A DNA stretch of 64,000 nucleotides from Hyphomonas oceanitis SCH89 (GCF_000685295.1 NZ_ARYL01000003.1:145440-209439); one strand, 5' to 3'. Numbered from the stretch's first letter, positions 8,501-17,084 are shown. Notes: generated by a model from the sequence alone, not told the origin. Translations and numbers: made by a program.

Positions 8501-9037
8501 CTACAACCAGCCAATGCGACGCATCATGAAGCAGCGCTTGGAGAGGTCGAGACTGGTGGCCTGGACCTTTTCAAGATCGATCATCCAGTCGGCCTTCTTT
8601 GTGGCGGCAATTTCGCGGAAGCCGAGGCGGCGATAGAAAGGGCCGTTCCAGGCGAGATCGCGGAAGGTGGACAGCGTAATGCATTTCAGCTTGCGGGCCT
8701 TGGCCTCGCTGGCGAGACGGGCGATCAGGGCGCGGCCGAGGCCCTTGCGGCCATGATCGGGATGCACGCTGATCTGGTCGAGATAGAGTGTGCCGCCGCG
8801 CTGGGACGTGAGCGCGAATCCGACCGCGCGGCCTTTATGGTCTCGCGCGACGAGGAGGTCATCATTGGCGATGGCCTGCTCGAAAACCTCTTGCGGCACA
8901 TGGTCATTCAGGGCCTCTGCCGAGAGGAGGCCGGTTTCGGCAAATAGCGTGCTGGCCGCCAGATCGACGCGGATCAGGGCAGGTATCTCATCGCGAGCGG
9001 CGCGCGTGATCGAATAATCGTCGGGTAAACGGCGCAT
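8501..9037 (-). CDS. GNAT family N-acetyltransferase
   Basis: 178 residues. The acetyl-CoA-binding motif A is clear: LDQISVHPDHGRKGLG followed by RALIARLASEA. The later FYRRLGF is the usual motif B ending. Substrate unknown (small molecule or protein N-terminus). The start at 9037 is taken because upstream in-frame residues are not part of the fold. It shares strand with hemB and is divergent from the acyl-CoA dehydrogenase gene. Confidence 0.85.
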   Translation of the reverse strand: MRRLPDDYSITRAARDEIPALIRVDLAASTLFAETGLLSAEALNDHVPQEVFEQAIANDDLLVARDHKGRAVGFALTSQRGGTLYLDQISVHPDHGRKGLGRALIARLASEAKARKLKCITLSTFRDLAWNGPFYRRLGFREIAATKKADWMIDLEKVQATSLDLSKRCFMMRRIGWL

Positions 9038-9093
9038 TGACTCTCGTGGCGGCAGTTTGTCATTGCTGGCGAGTGTAATGAATAAGGGACAAA

Positions 9094-10239
9094 ATGCCAA
9101 TGAGCGCCATGTTTACAGACGAGCAGGTCATGATCCGCGATATGGCGCAGAAGTTTGCCGTGGAGCAGCTGCTGCCGCATTCGGAGAAATGGGATCAGGA
9201 GAGCCATTTTCCGGTCGATGTGATCAAGCGCACGGCGGAACTGGGCTTTGCGGGCATCTATGTGAAGGACGATGTCGGCGGATCGGGCCTGACGCGGACC
9301 GACGCGGCGCTGATCTTCGAGCAGCTCTCCTATGGCGACGTGTCGACGGCGGCGTTCATCTCCATCCACAACATGGCGAGCTGGATGATCGACACGTTCG
9401 GGTCAGAGGAGCAGCGCCAGGCTTGGGTGCCGCGGCTGACCTCAATGGAGCTGATCGCGAGCTATTGCCTGACCGAGCCGGGCGCGGGATCGGATGCGGC
9501 GAGCCTGAAGACGAAGGCCGTGAAGGATGGCGACGACTATGTCATCACCGGCACGAAACAGTTCATCTCGGGCGCGGGCACATCGGACGTTTACGTGCTG
9601 ATGGCGCGCACGTCTGACGATGGGGCCAAGGGCGTGTCGGCCTTCATCATCGAGAAGGGCACGCCGGGCCTCAGCTTTGGCGCGAACGAACGCAAGATGG
9701 GCTGGAAGAGCCAGCCGACGGCGCAGGTGATTCTCGATGGCGTGCGCGTGCCGGCGGCGAACAGGATTGGCGAAGAGGGGCATGGCTTCCGCTTTGCGAT
9801 GGCGGGGCTGGACGGCGGACGACTGAACATTGCGGCCTGTGCCCTCGGCGGCGCGCAGCTGGCGCTGGACAAGGCGGTGGCCTACGCCAAGGAGCGGATG
9901 CAGTTCGGCAAGGCGCTGGCGGAATTCCAGTCGATGCAGTTCAAGCTGGCCGACATGGAGACCGAGCTGCAGGCGGCGCGCGTGATGCTGTACGAAGCGG
10001 CCGGGCGGCTGGACGGCAAGACGCCGGACGCGACGCGCTGGTGCGCGATGGCGAAACGGTTCGTGACGGACACGGCGTTCAAAGTGGCCAATGACGCGCT
10101 GCAGGTGCATGGCGGCTATGGCTATCTCGCGGACTATGGCGTGGAGCGCATCGTGCGCGACCTGCGCGTGCACCAGATACTCGAGGGCACGAACGAGATC
10201 ATGCGGGTGATCATCTCGCGGGACATGCTGAAGGGGTAG
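9094..10239 (+). CDS. Acyl-CoA dehydrogenase, isobutyryl-CoA dehydrogenase-like
   Basis: 381 residues, normal length. This FAD enzyme introduces an alpha,beta double bond into an acyl-CoA. Signatures are CLTEPGAGSDAAS (acyl-CoA/FAD loop), GTKQFISGAG, and QVHGGYGYLADY. The catalytic base is E364 in LEGTNEIMR. Overall resemblance, including FISIHNMASWMI, is closest to the ACAD8/isobutyryl-CoA group of valine breakdown, which fits the 3-hydroxyisobutyryl-CoA hydrolase-like gene at 18.3 kb; exact substrate is inference. Its last 36 codons are duplicated 1.6 kb downstream. An in-frame second ATG lies at 9100. Confidence 0.93.
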   Translation: MPMSAMFTDEQVMIRDMAQKFAVEQLLPHSEKWDQESHFPVDVIKRTAELGFAGIYVKDDVGGSGLTRTDAALIFEQLSYGDVSTAAFISIHNMASWMIDTFGSEEQRQAWVPRLTSMELIASYCLTEPGAGSDAASLKTKAVKDGDDYVITGTKQFISGAGTSDVYVLMARTSDDGAKGVSAFIIEKGTPGLSFGANERKMGWKSQPTAQVILDGVRVPAANRIGEEGHGFRFAMAGLDGGRLNIAACALGGAQLALDKAVAYAKERMQFGKALAEFQSMQFKLADMETELQAARVMLYEAAGRLDGKTPDATRWCAMAKRFVTDTAFKVANDALQVHGGYGYLADYGVERIVRDLRVHQILEGTNEIMRVIISRDMLKG

Positions 10240-10249
10240 GGGCTAGCGC
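10129..10249 (+). repeat. 121-bp direct repeat, copy 1 (3' end of the acyl-CoA dehydrogenase)
   Basis: The last 36 codons, the stop and 10 bases beyond of the dehydrogenase gene recur at 11758-11878, offset 1629 bases. Copy 1 differs from copy 2 at 10152, 10182, 10215, 10224 and 10236. All five are third codon positions and synonymous. The repeat starts exactly at a codon boundary. Confidence 0.95.
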
Positions 10250-10280
10250 TACGGGGCAAACCAAAAGTGTGGGGCAGGAA

Positions 10281-11753
10281 ATGGTTGGGTTAGATGATCT
10301 GTTGATCGCGCTTCAAAGACGCCGTGCTATTTGTGTAGATGTTGCCAAGAGGCCGCTTCGTCGGGACGCCCCATATTCAGGAAGTTATTTTGGTGGATTG
10401 CCCCTTCTGCCATCTGATATTTTATGGCCGAAAGTTGACGTTAATGGTGATGGCTCTGACATCCGTAGTCAAACTTTTCTCGGACAGATAGATCTGGCTG
10501 ATTTGCCAATTCAGGCGAGGAAAATGTTGCCCCGATCTGGCTTGCTCCTGTTCTTTGCGGATACGCGGGATGAGGTGCGCGACGTGCAATGCGACGTCAT
10601 TTACGTCGACAAGAAAGATCTTCCCGACGTCCCCCGAATGGCCCCGGACGATTTAATGCAGATGAATTACGATGTGGAGCCGGATGAGTGGCTTGATGAC
10701 ACTGATCTACTCAGGAAGGTGGATTTTCGATATAGTGTTCATTTCGCGCCATTTAGTAGCATTTCGGACTCGGAAGACGGGGCGGCGACTTGGGGATGGA
10801 AAACTGGTTCGGCATATGAGCAGCGGCATATGCAATACATGCTTGAACAAGCGGCTGCACTTCGGCGGCGTCTGCTGTCCGCTTCAGGGCTGAGTGAATT
10901 TGACCGAGCTCCCGCAGAAATAAGGATCAATGAACCGGGAATCCTAAGGGACTTCTGGGGAGGGCCATACACGTGGGCAGATGTAAGGCTTTGGGTCCGG
11001 GCGATGGATATCCGGCAAAGATTGTACCTTGAGCCGCCAGAGCAATATCGCACATGCCAGAAGCCTTCCGTCTTGTTCGCCCTGATAGACGAAGTGCGGC
11101 CGCATTTCGAAGAGGTCGTACAGATCAAGGAAGAGCTTCGGCAAGTGTCACTAAGCCATGATGAATGGACCCCTGTGCCGGCCGACTTCAAACTTAATAT
11201 TCTCGAACGGCTTAATGGAAATGCACTGTCAGGGCGCGGATTTAGTGAATCCTGGAAAGCTGTGGACGCTGCCATTTCCGAGGAGAACCGCAATGCCAGA
11301 GAAGCGGGAAGGGCTCCTGAATTCGATAGTGGGCTCATATATTATACAACTCCGAGGTCTTTGAACGAAGTAGTCATGAAATACTCCAACGGAATTATAC
11401 CTTTCAATGTGAGGCGAGCCTTTCATGAAGGGGTCGATGCTGAAAGCTTATATCCAAAAGCTGTTGTGGATACTTTTGCAAGATCGCGGTCTGTTGGTCA
11501 GAAGATACGCCAAGACATTGATCCGTCTAATCCCTTCTTCACTGCTCCTGCTTTAAACCAAATGTTTGGTTATGGAACTTCAGTCCAATCGGCACCTTAC
11601 GAATTCAGCGACAAGGTGCTTCTCCTGCAGTTGTTTGGAGGTCATTTCCGTTGGCTTAGGGGGGTGTCATGTGTATTCCAGATCTGGATATCGCCTTCAG
11701 ATTTGAAGCGGCGTCGTTTTGACAAAGTTTTTGCGACACGGGAATGTAACTAG
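10281..11753 (+). CDS. DUF1963 (YwqG-like) protein on an inserted segment
   Basis: 490 residues from ATG 10281, or 494 from GTG 10269. The N-terminal part shows the DUF1963/YwqG pattern: GGLPLLPSDILWP, then FLGQIDLADLP and LPRSGLLLFFADT. The C-terminal half (DEWTPVPADFK onward, with FGYGTSVQS and LLLQLFG) is also DUF1963-like. It is cytoplasmic, with no signal or membrane segments. The biochemical role of the family is unknown; it is sometimes seen near toxin genes, so an immunity or antitoxin role is possible but unproven. It is clearly more AT-rich than the neighbours. The frame starts about 30 bases after repeat copy 1 and stops 4 bases before copy 2, so the gene fills the inserted segment exactly. 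Confidence 0.75.
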   Translation: MVGLDDLLIALQRRRAICVDVAKRPLRRDAPYSGSYFGGLPLLPSDILWPKVDVNGDGSDIRSQTFLGQIDLADLPIQARKMLPRSGLLLFFADTRDEVRDVQCDVIYVDKKDLPDVPRMAPDDLMQMNYDVEPDEWLDDTDLLRKVDFRYSVHFAPFSSISDSEDGAATWGWKTGSAYEQRHMQYMLEQAAALRRRLLSASGLSEFDRAPAEIRINEPGILRDFWGGPYTWADVRLWVRAMDIRQRLYLEPPEQYRTCQKPSVLFALIDEVRPHFEEVVQIKEELRQVSLSHDEWTPVPADFKLNILERLNGNALSGRGFSESWKAVDAAISEENRNAREAGRAPEFDSGLIYYTTPRSLNEVVMKYSNGIIPFNVRRAFHEGVDAESLYPKAVVDTFARSRSVGQKIRQDIDPSNPFFTAPALNQMFGYGTSVQSAPYEFSDKVLLLQLFGGHFRWLRGVSCVFQIWISPSDLKRRRFDKVFATRECN

Positions 11754-11757
11754 CGAG

Positions 11758-11878
11758 GCGGACTATGGCGTGGAGCGCATTGTGCGCGACCTGCGCGTGC
11801 ACCAGATACTTGAGGGCACGAACGAGATCATGCGGGTGATCATTTCGCGGGATATGCTGAAGGGCTAGGGGCTAGCGC
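11758..11878 (+). pseudogene. 121-bp direct repeat, copy 2: detached 3' fragment of the acyl-CoA dehydrogenase
   Basis: Encodes in frame the last 36 residues of the dehydrogenase (from ADYGVERIVRD through the catalytic LEGTNEIMR to LKG) with its stop at 11866-11868 and 10 more matching bases. No start codon or upstream part is present, so it is a gene-end remnant and not a working gene. The five differences from copy 1 are all silent. Confidence 0.93.
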
Positions 11879-12036
11879 CAAAGTTTAGACCAACAGAAGT
11901 AATTCCCAGAAGTAGCATTGCGATCTTGTCCGGATTTCGTAATCTGCCCCCAATAAAAATTGGAAAGTCTTATCCTGGGCGCGGGAATCCTCCCCGTTGT
12001 GGAAGATAATTCCAATCAACAAGGGTAGGGAAAATA

Positions 12037-13590
12037 ATGAATAGATTTGCCAGCGCGGGCAGTGTGCTCGCGATTCTGGGTGCAGTGGCGTTTCCGGGCG
12101 TTGCCGCCGCAGATTGCACGAGGGTAGGTGCCCCCGCCGCAACCGAGATCATCGTTTTTGGCAACGCTGAATGCACAGGTCCGAAAGAGACATACAAGTT
12201 GGGACGCCATGCGCGTCTCGAGGGCTGGAGCGACGAGATATCGTCGATGAAGGTCGGCCGCAACGTGAAGGTCACAATCTACATTGACCGTGACCTGGGG
12301 CCAAAGGCTGATTCCGCGACGCTATGGGGCGGGAATTATCCGCACATGCAATGGTTCGGCGATGCGATCAGCTCGCTTGAGATTTCTGCGGCCGGAGATG
12401 GCCCGACTATTACCATGTATGAGCATCCGCAGACTGAGAATACCAAGCCGAACCAGACGATTCACACTGTTGGCCTTGGCAACTATAATCAGAGCCCGAA
12501 AAAGCATGAGCTGCTACTGGCCGACCTTATGTCTTCCATCCGTATTCCGGCGGGCGTGAAGGTTACGCTTTATGACGGTCACAATTTCGAAAGCCAGAAT
12601 GAGGTCTTTGATGGCGGTAGCAATGGCCTTGATCTGAACTTGCTGAAGGAGGGCTGGGATGACCGGGTATCGAGCCTGAAAGTCGAACGCCTGGGCTATG
12701 AGATGTACAAGGTGGATACCTGGAAAGAAGCCGAGACGAACGCAGGCTCTGACAAGGAAATGATCGGCGGTTCGAACGTCTGCAAAAACGATGTGAACGC
12801 AACGAACCCAATTACGTGTACCCTCGAGATTTCGTATTCAGAAACGAAGAGCAGCTCCTTTTCATGGAACCAGAATACGTCGGTGACCGTGGGCGTTTCG
12901 CTGGCCTCCAGCGCATCCGTCGAAGTGCCGGGTGTCGGTGCCGCCGGTAGCGAGCTGACAGTGAGTACTGAATTGGCGCAGTCCTTTGGTACCGATTCCA
13001 GCAAGGGTGAAGAGACGTCCAAGGCGATCACCGCATCCCAGGAAGTGACGGTTCTGCCGGGTGAGGAAATCAAGGCCTCGGTTATGGGGCGCAAGAACAC
13101 AAAGACATTTTACCCGCGCTATCACTACCGCCCCGAAGGCAGTAAAACGGAAGCGAATGCCTACACACGCAACGGTACAATCACCGTCGATATGTTCGCT
13201 GAGGTCGAGACTGATACGAAGGTGATCAAGAACGCCGTGACGCGCAACAGTGCGGCGATCCCGTCCATCACGCGCGGTTCGGCGTTGGAGGTCAACAAGA
13301 AGTATTTCACGAAGGCCAAGAATTACTACGTGGTGCTGCAGGATGACGGAAACCTCGTTGTTTATGACAAGGGTGATGCGTTCGTATGGGGAAGCCATAA
13401 TGACGCGCAGGCGCCTCTCAACGGCAAGAGCGCCGAGCTTCAGATGTCCGGCAATTTTGTTCTTCTGGATGCGCGGGATAATATCATTTGGCAAACCGGT
13501 GTCGAGAATCCGCAAGCCGTTCTTGCGATCGAGAACCGCCAGCTGAAGGTGCTTGACCAGAGCAACCAGACGCTCTGGCCGAAACAATAG
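12037..13590 (+). CDS. Secreted beta-gamma-crystallin / aerolysin-ETX-like / B-lectin protein (putative pore former)
   Basis: 517 residues. A signal peptide covers 1-25 (VAAA|DC). Residues ~26-218 contain four D-x-x-S-S motifs: SDEISS (65-70), GDAISS (108-113), ADLMSS (162-167) and DDRVSS (208-213). These match the calcium-binding signature of beta-gamma-crystallin Greek-key motifs, so this is probably two domains. Residues ~221-400 are strand-rich with a long Ser/Thr/Val amphipathic stretch (ETKSSSFSWNQNTSVTVGVS, later ELTVSTELAQSFG), as in the insertion loop of aerolysin/ETX-MTX2 beta-pore toxins. Residues ~415-517 form a B-lectin domain with an intact mannose motif QDDGNLVVY (435-443) and two degenerate repeats. 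The expected action is glycan binding and oligomeric pore formation outside the cell; target cells are unknown. AGGG precedes the ATG and a strong terminator follows. Lower GC than neighbours. Confidence 0.7.
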   Translation: MNRFASAGSVLAILGAVAFPGVAAADCTRVGAPAATEIIVFGNAECTGPKETYKLGRHARLEGWSDEISSMKVGRNVKVTIYIDRDLGPKADSATLWGGNYPHMQWFGDAISSLEISAAGDGPTITMYEHPQTENTKPNQTIHTVGLGNYNQSPKKHELLLADLMSSIRIPAGVKVTLYDGHNFESQNEVFDGGSNGLDLNLLKEGWDDRVSSLKVERLGYEMYKVDTWKEAETNAGSDKEMIGGSNVCKNDVNATNPITCTLEISYSETKSSSFSWNQNTSVTVGVSLASSASVEVPGVGAAGSELTVSTELAQSFGTDSSKGEETSKAITASQEVTVLPGEEIKASVMGRKNTKTFYPRYHYRPEGSKTEANAYTRNGTITVDMFAEVETDTKVIKNAVTRNSAAIPSITRGSALEVNKKYFTKAKNYYVVLQDDGNLVVYDKGDAFVWGSHNDAQAPLNGKSAELQMSGNFVLLDARDNIIWQTGVENPQAVLAIENRQLKVLDQSNQTLWPKQ

Positions 13591-13624
13591 AACCAGAGGG
13601 CCGATCCGTGCCTGTTACATGATT

Positions 13625-13664
13625 GGGGCGCATCGAGGCCATTGGCCATGATGCGCCCCTTTTT
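13625..13664 (+). terminator. Rho-independent terminator of the pore-forming protein gene
   Basis: Perfect 10-bp stem GGGGCGCATC / GATGCGCCCC. The loop can itself pair (GGCC...GGCC) and is followed by TTTTT. It lies 34 bases after the stop codon. Confidence 0.85.
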
Positions 13665-13849
13665 AATTTCAGAGGTTGGCGGCGCTTGTGGTGCGCTGAT
13701 TTTCCCACATTACAGATCAGTATACATTACGAAAAATTGTGGCTGGTTTGCGCGTATAGTGATGATTTCGTGCTGTTCGCGCCTCGACATTGGGGCGTCG
13801 ATGCGGTGAGCTGTGCGTCCTTGTAGCGCGTGATGATGGAGGACCCGCG

Positions 13850-14323
13850 ATGAATGTGGTCCGGAATATATGTGTGGCGGCGATGGTGTTGGGTCTTGGG
13901 GCCTGTGCGAGCGCACCGCGAAGCCTCAATGACAATCTGATTGTGCCGGGTGAGCGGGTTGGCGATGTCAAATTGGGGATGACGCTGTTCGAGCTGTTCG
14001 CGGCGAAGGGCAATCCGCGCAAGACGACGCCGATACCGAATACGCGGGCGACGACCTATTTCTATGACGGGCTGACAGTAGCGGCCGACGACAATGTGTA
14101 CTGGATCATCGCGGATGATCCGAGCTATCGCACCGATGTTGGCGTTGGGCCCGGCGCCGAGCAGATCCTGGCGCGCGGTGCCTATGGCAAGCCGAAATGC
14201 GTGGTGACGCAGGAAGATGTCACGCTCTATGGCTATGGCGACATCTATTTCGACGTGGATAATGTGTCGGGCAAGGTGAAGGATGTGGGCATTCAGCGGG
14301 ATTCGCAGGCTTGCGACGGGTGA
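13850..14323 (+). CDS. Small lipoprotein of unknown function
   Basis: 157 residues. The signal peptide ends in a lipobox (LGLGAC, Cys ~19). The mature part begins with a conserved-looking segment (VGDVKLGMTLFELFAAKG) that resembles the start of SmpA/OmlA-like or other small outer-membrane lipoproteins. Two later cysteines (KPKCVVT and QACDG) may pair. GGAGG lies 8 bases before the ATG. It is followed by a hairpin terminator. Confidence 0.65.
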   Translation: MNVVRNICVAAMVLGLGACASAPRSLNDNLIVPGERVGDVKLGMTLFELFAAKGNPRKTTPIPNTRATTYFYDGLTVAADDNVYWIIADDPSYRTDVGVGPGAEQILARGAYGKPKCVVTQEDVTLYGYGDIYFDVDNVSGKVKDVGIQRDSQACDG

Positions 14324-14347
14324 ACGCGCAAGGATAGCGCGACGGGT

Positions 14348-14385
14348 GGTGGGTATCGCTTCGCTCAACCCACCCTACCGTTTTT
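14348..14385 (+). terminator. Hairpin GGTGGGT/ACCCACC with T-run
   Basis: 7-bp stem around the loop ATCGCTTCGCTCA, followed by CTACCG and TTTTT. The sequence is a form of a small palindromic motif that I recall from intergenic regions of many proteobacteria. Here it serves as the terminator of the lipoprotein gene. Confidence 0.6.
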
Positions 14386-14468
14386 AAGACCTATTGGGGC
14401 GAAAGGGTTTGAACTCCTTCGGGGGATGCGGCAGCTTGCGGGCAGCCAGACATTACCGGAGTTGCCCT

Positions 14469-17000
14469 ATGCGCCTTGTTGCCGCCCTCGCCATTGCTGC
14501 CCTTTCATTCCTGCCACCTGCCTGTGCGGCGCAGCCGAAAGCGTCTGTGGCGGCTGAGGCGCCGGCGTCGGGAGACTGGGGCGTGGCGACCAAGGGGCTG
14601 AAGCAGAGCGAGGGCTTTCTTGATCTCTATGTCGACGCCAAGGGCGGTCGCGTGCTGGCGGCGTTTCCAGCGCCGGATGGGGACGGGCTGTCGCTGCGGG
14701 CGATCCATTCGGCAGGGCTGACGGCGGGGCTCGGCTCCAATCCCATCGGGCTGAACCGGGGCTATTTCGACGAGGGCGGCATTCTTGCGTTCCGACGTGT
14801 CGGCAAGAAGCTGGTCGCGGAGAAAGAGAACTGGACCTACCGGGCGAGCGCGGACAATCCGCTGGAGCGCAAGGCGGTGCGGGAATCCTTTGCGCGGTCT
14901 TTCCTCTGGTCGGGCGATATCATTGCGGAAGGTGCGGACGGCGCGCTGCTGGTGGACCTGTCGGGCTTCCTGACGCGGGACGCGCTGGACGTGCGCGGGG
15001 CGCTGCAGGCGAATGAGGAAGGCGGCAGCTTTGCGATTGCCGAAGACCGCACGATGCCGGACACGGGCGCGGCCTTTGCCTTTCCGGACAATGTGGAATT
15101 CGATGCCTTCCTGACGCTGACAAGCGACGAGCCAAAATCGCAGGTGCGGGCGACCGCAGCGGATGCGCGGGCCTTCACGCTGGTGCAGCACCAGTCGCTG
15201 GTGCGCCTGCCGGACGATGGTTATACGCCGCGCGCGTTTGATCCGCGCAGCGGAGCGATTGATGTGGGCTTCTATGATTTCTCGGCGCCGCTTTCGGGGC
15301 AGGTGCGCCAGTCTTTCGCCCGGCGTTTCCGGCTGGAGAAGCAGGACCCGACAGCGGCGAGCAGCCCGGCGAAGACGCCGCTGGTATTCTATGTGGATTC
15401 CGGCGCGCCGGAGGAGATCCGCAACGCGCTGATGGAGGGCACGTCCTGGTGGGCGGATGCCTTTGCGGCGGCGGGCTTTCCGGATTCATTCGAGGTGAAG
15501 GTTCTGCCGGAGGGCGCGCATCCGCTGGACGTGCGTTACAATGTGATCCAGTGGACGCACCGGCAGACGCGAGGCTGGAGCTATGGCGGCGGTGTGTATG
15601 ATCCGCGTACAGGCGAGATGCTGAAGGCGAATGTCATTCTCGGCAGCCAGCGCGTGCGGCAGGACCGGATGATTTTTGAAGGCCTCGGCGGCACGGCGAA
15701 GACGGGCACGGGCGAGGCGGACGATCCGGTGGAGCTGGCGCTTGACCGTATTCGCCAGCTGGCCGCGCATGAAGTAGGCCACACGCTGGGCTTTGCGCAT
15801 AATTTTGCGGCCTCGGCGAATGACCGGGCCTCTGTGATGGATTATCCGGCGCCGCTGGTGACGGCGAAGGCGGATGGGACGCTGGACTTCTCACAGGCCT
15901 ATGCCGAGGGCATTGGCGCGTGGGACAAGGTGGCGGCGCGCTGGCTGTATGGGCAGTACGCACCGGGCAGCGATGCGGGCGCCGAAGGCAGCAAGGTGCT
16001 GAGCGCGGCCTATGCGAGTGGGCTGCGCTTCGTGGATGATCCGCAGGCGCGGGGCACGGGCACGAGCCACCCCTATGCGAGCGTGTGGGACAATGGAAAC
16101 GATCCGATTGCGGCGCTGGGCGAGACGATGCGTGTGCGGAAAATAGCGCTCGCGAAATTCGGGTTGGGCGACATTCGGCCGGGCCAGCCGACGTTTGACC
16201 TGCGCGCGGTGCTGGTGCCGGTTTATCTTTATCACCGGTATGAAGTGGCGGCAGCGGCGAAGTCCGTTGGCGGGTATGACTTCCAGTATGCGGTGAATGG
16301 GGATGGCGGCGGACGCGGCATGCCGGTGCCTGCTGATCGGCAACGCGAGGCCCTGGCTGCGCTGGTAGCGACGCTGGACCCGGCTGCGCTCGACCTGCCA
16401 GATGCGACATTGAACCTGTTGAACACGCCGCTCGATTCCTTCTTCGGGACGGATAGCGGCGCGGAATATTTCAACGGGGAGACGGGCGCGATGTTCGACC
16501 TGCTGGCGGCGGCGGATACGGCGGCGTCAACGACGCTGGGCGCGCTGCTGCATCCGGCGCGGGCGGCGCGGCTGGTGGAGACGGCGCGGCGTGAGCCCGG
16601 CGCGCTGACCTATGGCAAGGTGCTGGGCGCAATTGAAGGCGCGGTGTTCATGGCGCCGGGAGCGCCGCGGCAGGCCACGATCCTGCACCGCGAGCAGGTG
16701 CGCTATGTGTCGACGCTGATAGATCTGGCGGCGGGCGGCAAGGCGACGCCGGAAGTGGTGGCCGAGACGAATGGCTATCTGATGGCGCTGGGCCAGAAGC
16801 TGGAGAAGCCGGTGGCGGGAACGGATACGGCGACGCGGACCGATCTGGTGCGGCGGATTGCGGCGCATCTGGCGCGGCCAGCCGAGGCCTATATGCCGGG
16901 CGCGAAAGGCACGAATGTGCCGCCGGGCAGCCCGATTGGCGGTGGCAGCGCGGAAGAATGCTGGCACTGCGATACGGCGCTGCTGGCGGCGGGCCGGTAG
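14469..17000 (+). CDS. Zinc-dependent metzincin-type metalloprotease (DUF5117/DUF4953-like)
   Basis: 843 residues from ATG 14469, which has GGAG upstream and opens a signal peptide ending near residue 21 (PACAAQ). N-terminal ~300 residues match the beta-rich DUF5117-type region. The catalytic part has HEVGHTLGFAH (H434, E435, H438, H444), the HExxHxxGxxH zinc site, followed by a Met-turn SVMDYPAP. It acts outside the cytoplasm; substrates are unknown. The C-terminus ends in a CWHC pair (~833-836), possibly a disulfide. It is a single gene, with a TauD-like gene downstream on the same strand. Confidence 0.85.
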   Translation: MRLVAALAIAALSFLPPACAAQPKASVAAEAPASGDWGVATKGLKQSEGFLDLYVDAKGGRVLAAFPAPDGDGLSLRAIHSAGLTAGLGSNPIGLNRGYFDEGGILAFRRVGKKLVAEKENWTYRASADNPLERKAVRESFARSFLWSGDIIAEGADGALLVDLSGFLTRDALDVRGALQANEEGGSFAIAEDRTMPDTGAAFAFPDNVEFDAFLTLTSDEPKSQVRATAADARAFTLVQHQSLVRLPDDGYTPRAFDPRSGAIDVGFYDFSAPLSGQVRQSFARRFRLEKQDPTAASSPAKTPLVFYVDSGAPEEIRNALMEGTSWWADAFAAAGFPDSFEVKVLPEGAHPLDVRYNVIQWTHRQTRGWSYGGGVYDPRTGEMLKANVILGSQRVRQDRMIFEGLGGTAKTGTGEADDPVELALDRIRQLAAHEVGHTLGFAHNFAASANDRASVMDYPAPLVTAKADGTLDFSQAYAEGIGAWDKVAARWLYGQYAPGSDAGAEGSKVLSAAYASGLRFVDDPQARGTGTSHPYASVWDNGNDPIAALGETMRVRKIALAKFGLGDIRPGQPTFDLRAVLVPVYLYHRYEVAAAAKSVGGYDFQYAVNGDGGGRGMPVPADRQREALAALVATLDPAALDLPDATLNLLNTPLDSFFGTDSGAEYFNGETGAMFDLLAAADTAASTTLGALLHPARAARLVETARREPGALTYGKVLGAIEGAVFMAPGAPRQATILHREQVRYVSTLIDLAAGGKATPEVVAETNGYLMALGQKLEKPVAGTDTATRTDLVRRIAAHLARPAEAYMPGAKGTNVPPGSPIGGGSAEECWHCDTALLAAGR

Positions 17001-17084
17001 GCGAATTGTGCGCTTGCCTGCTGCCGCGTCTGGAGTAGGCTGATCCCGCAAGACCGGGTGAAGCCGGCGGATCGGGAGAGACCT

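Noticed and set aside
10129..11878. Insertion sequence or transposon ends
   Set aside because: The flanking repeats are direct, coding and 121 bp with silent changes. There is no transposase, no terminal inverted repeat and no short target duplication.
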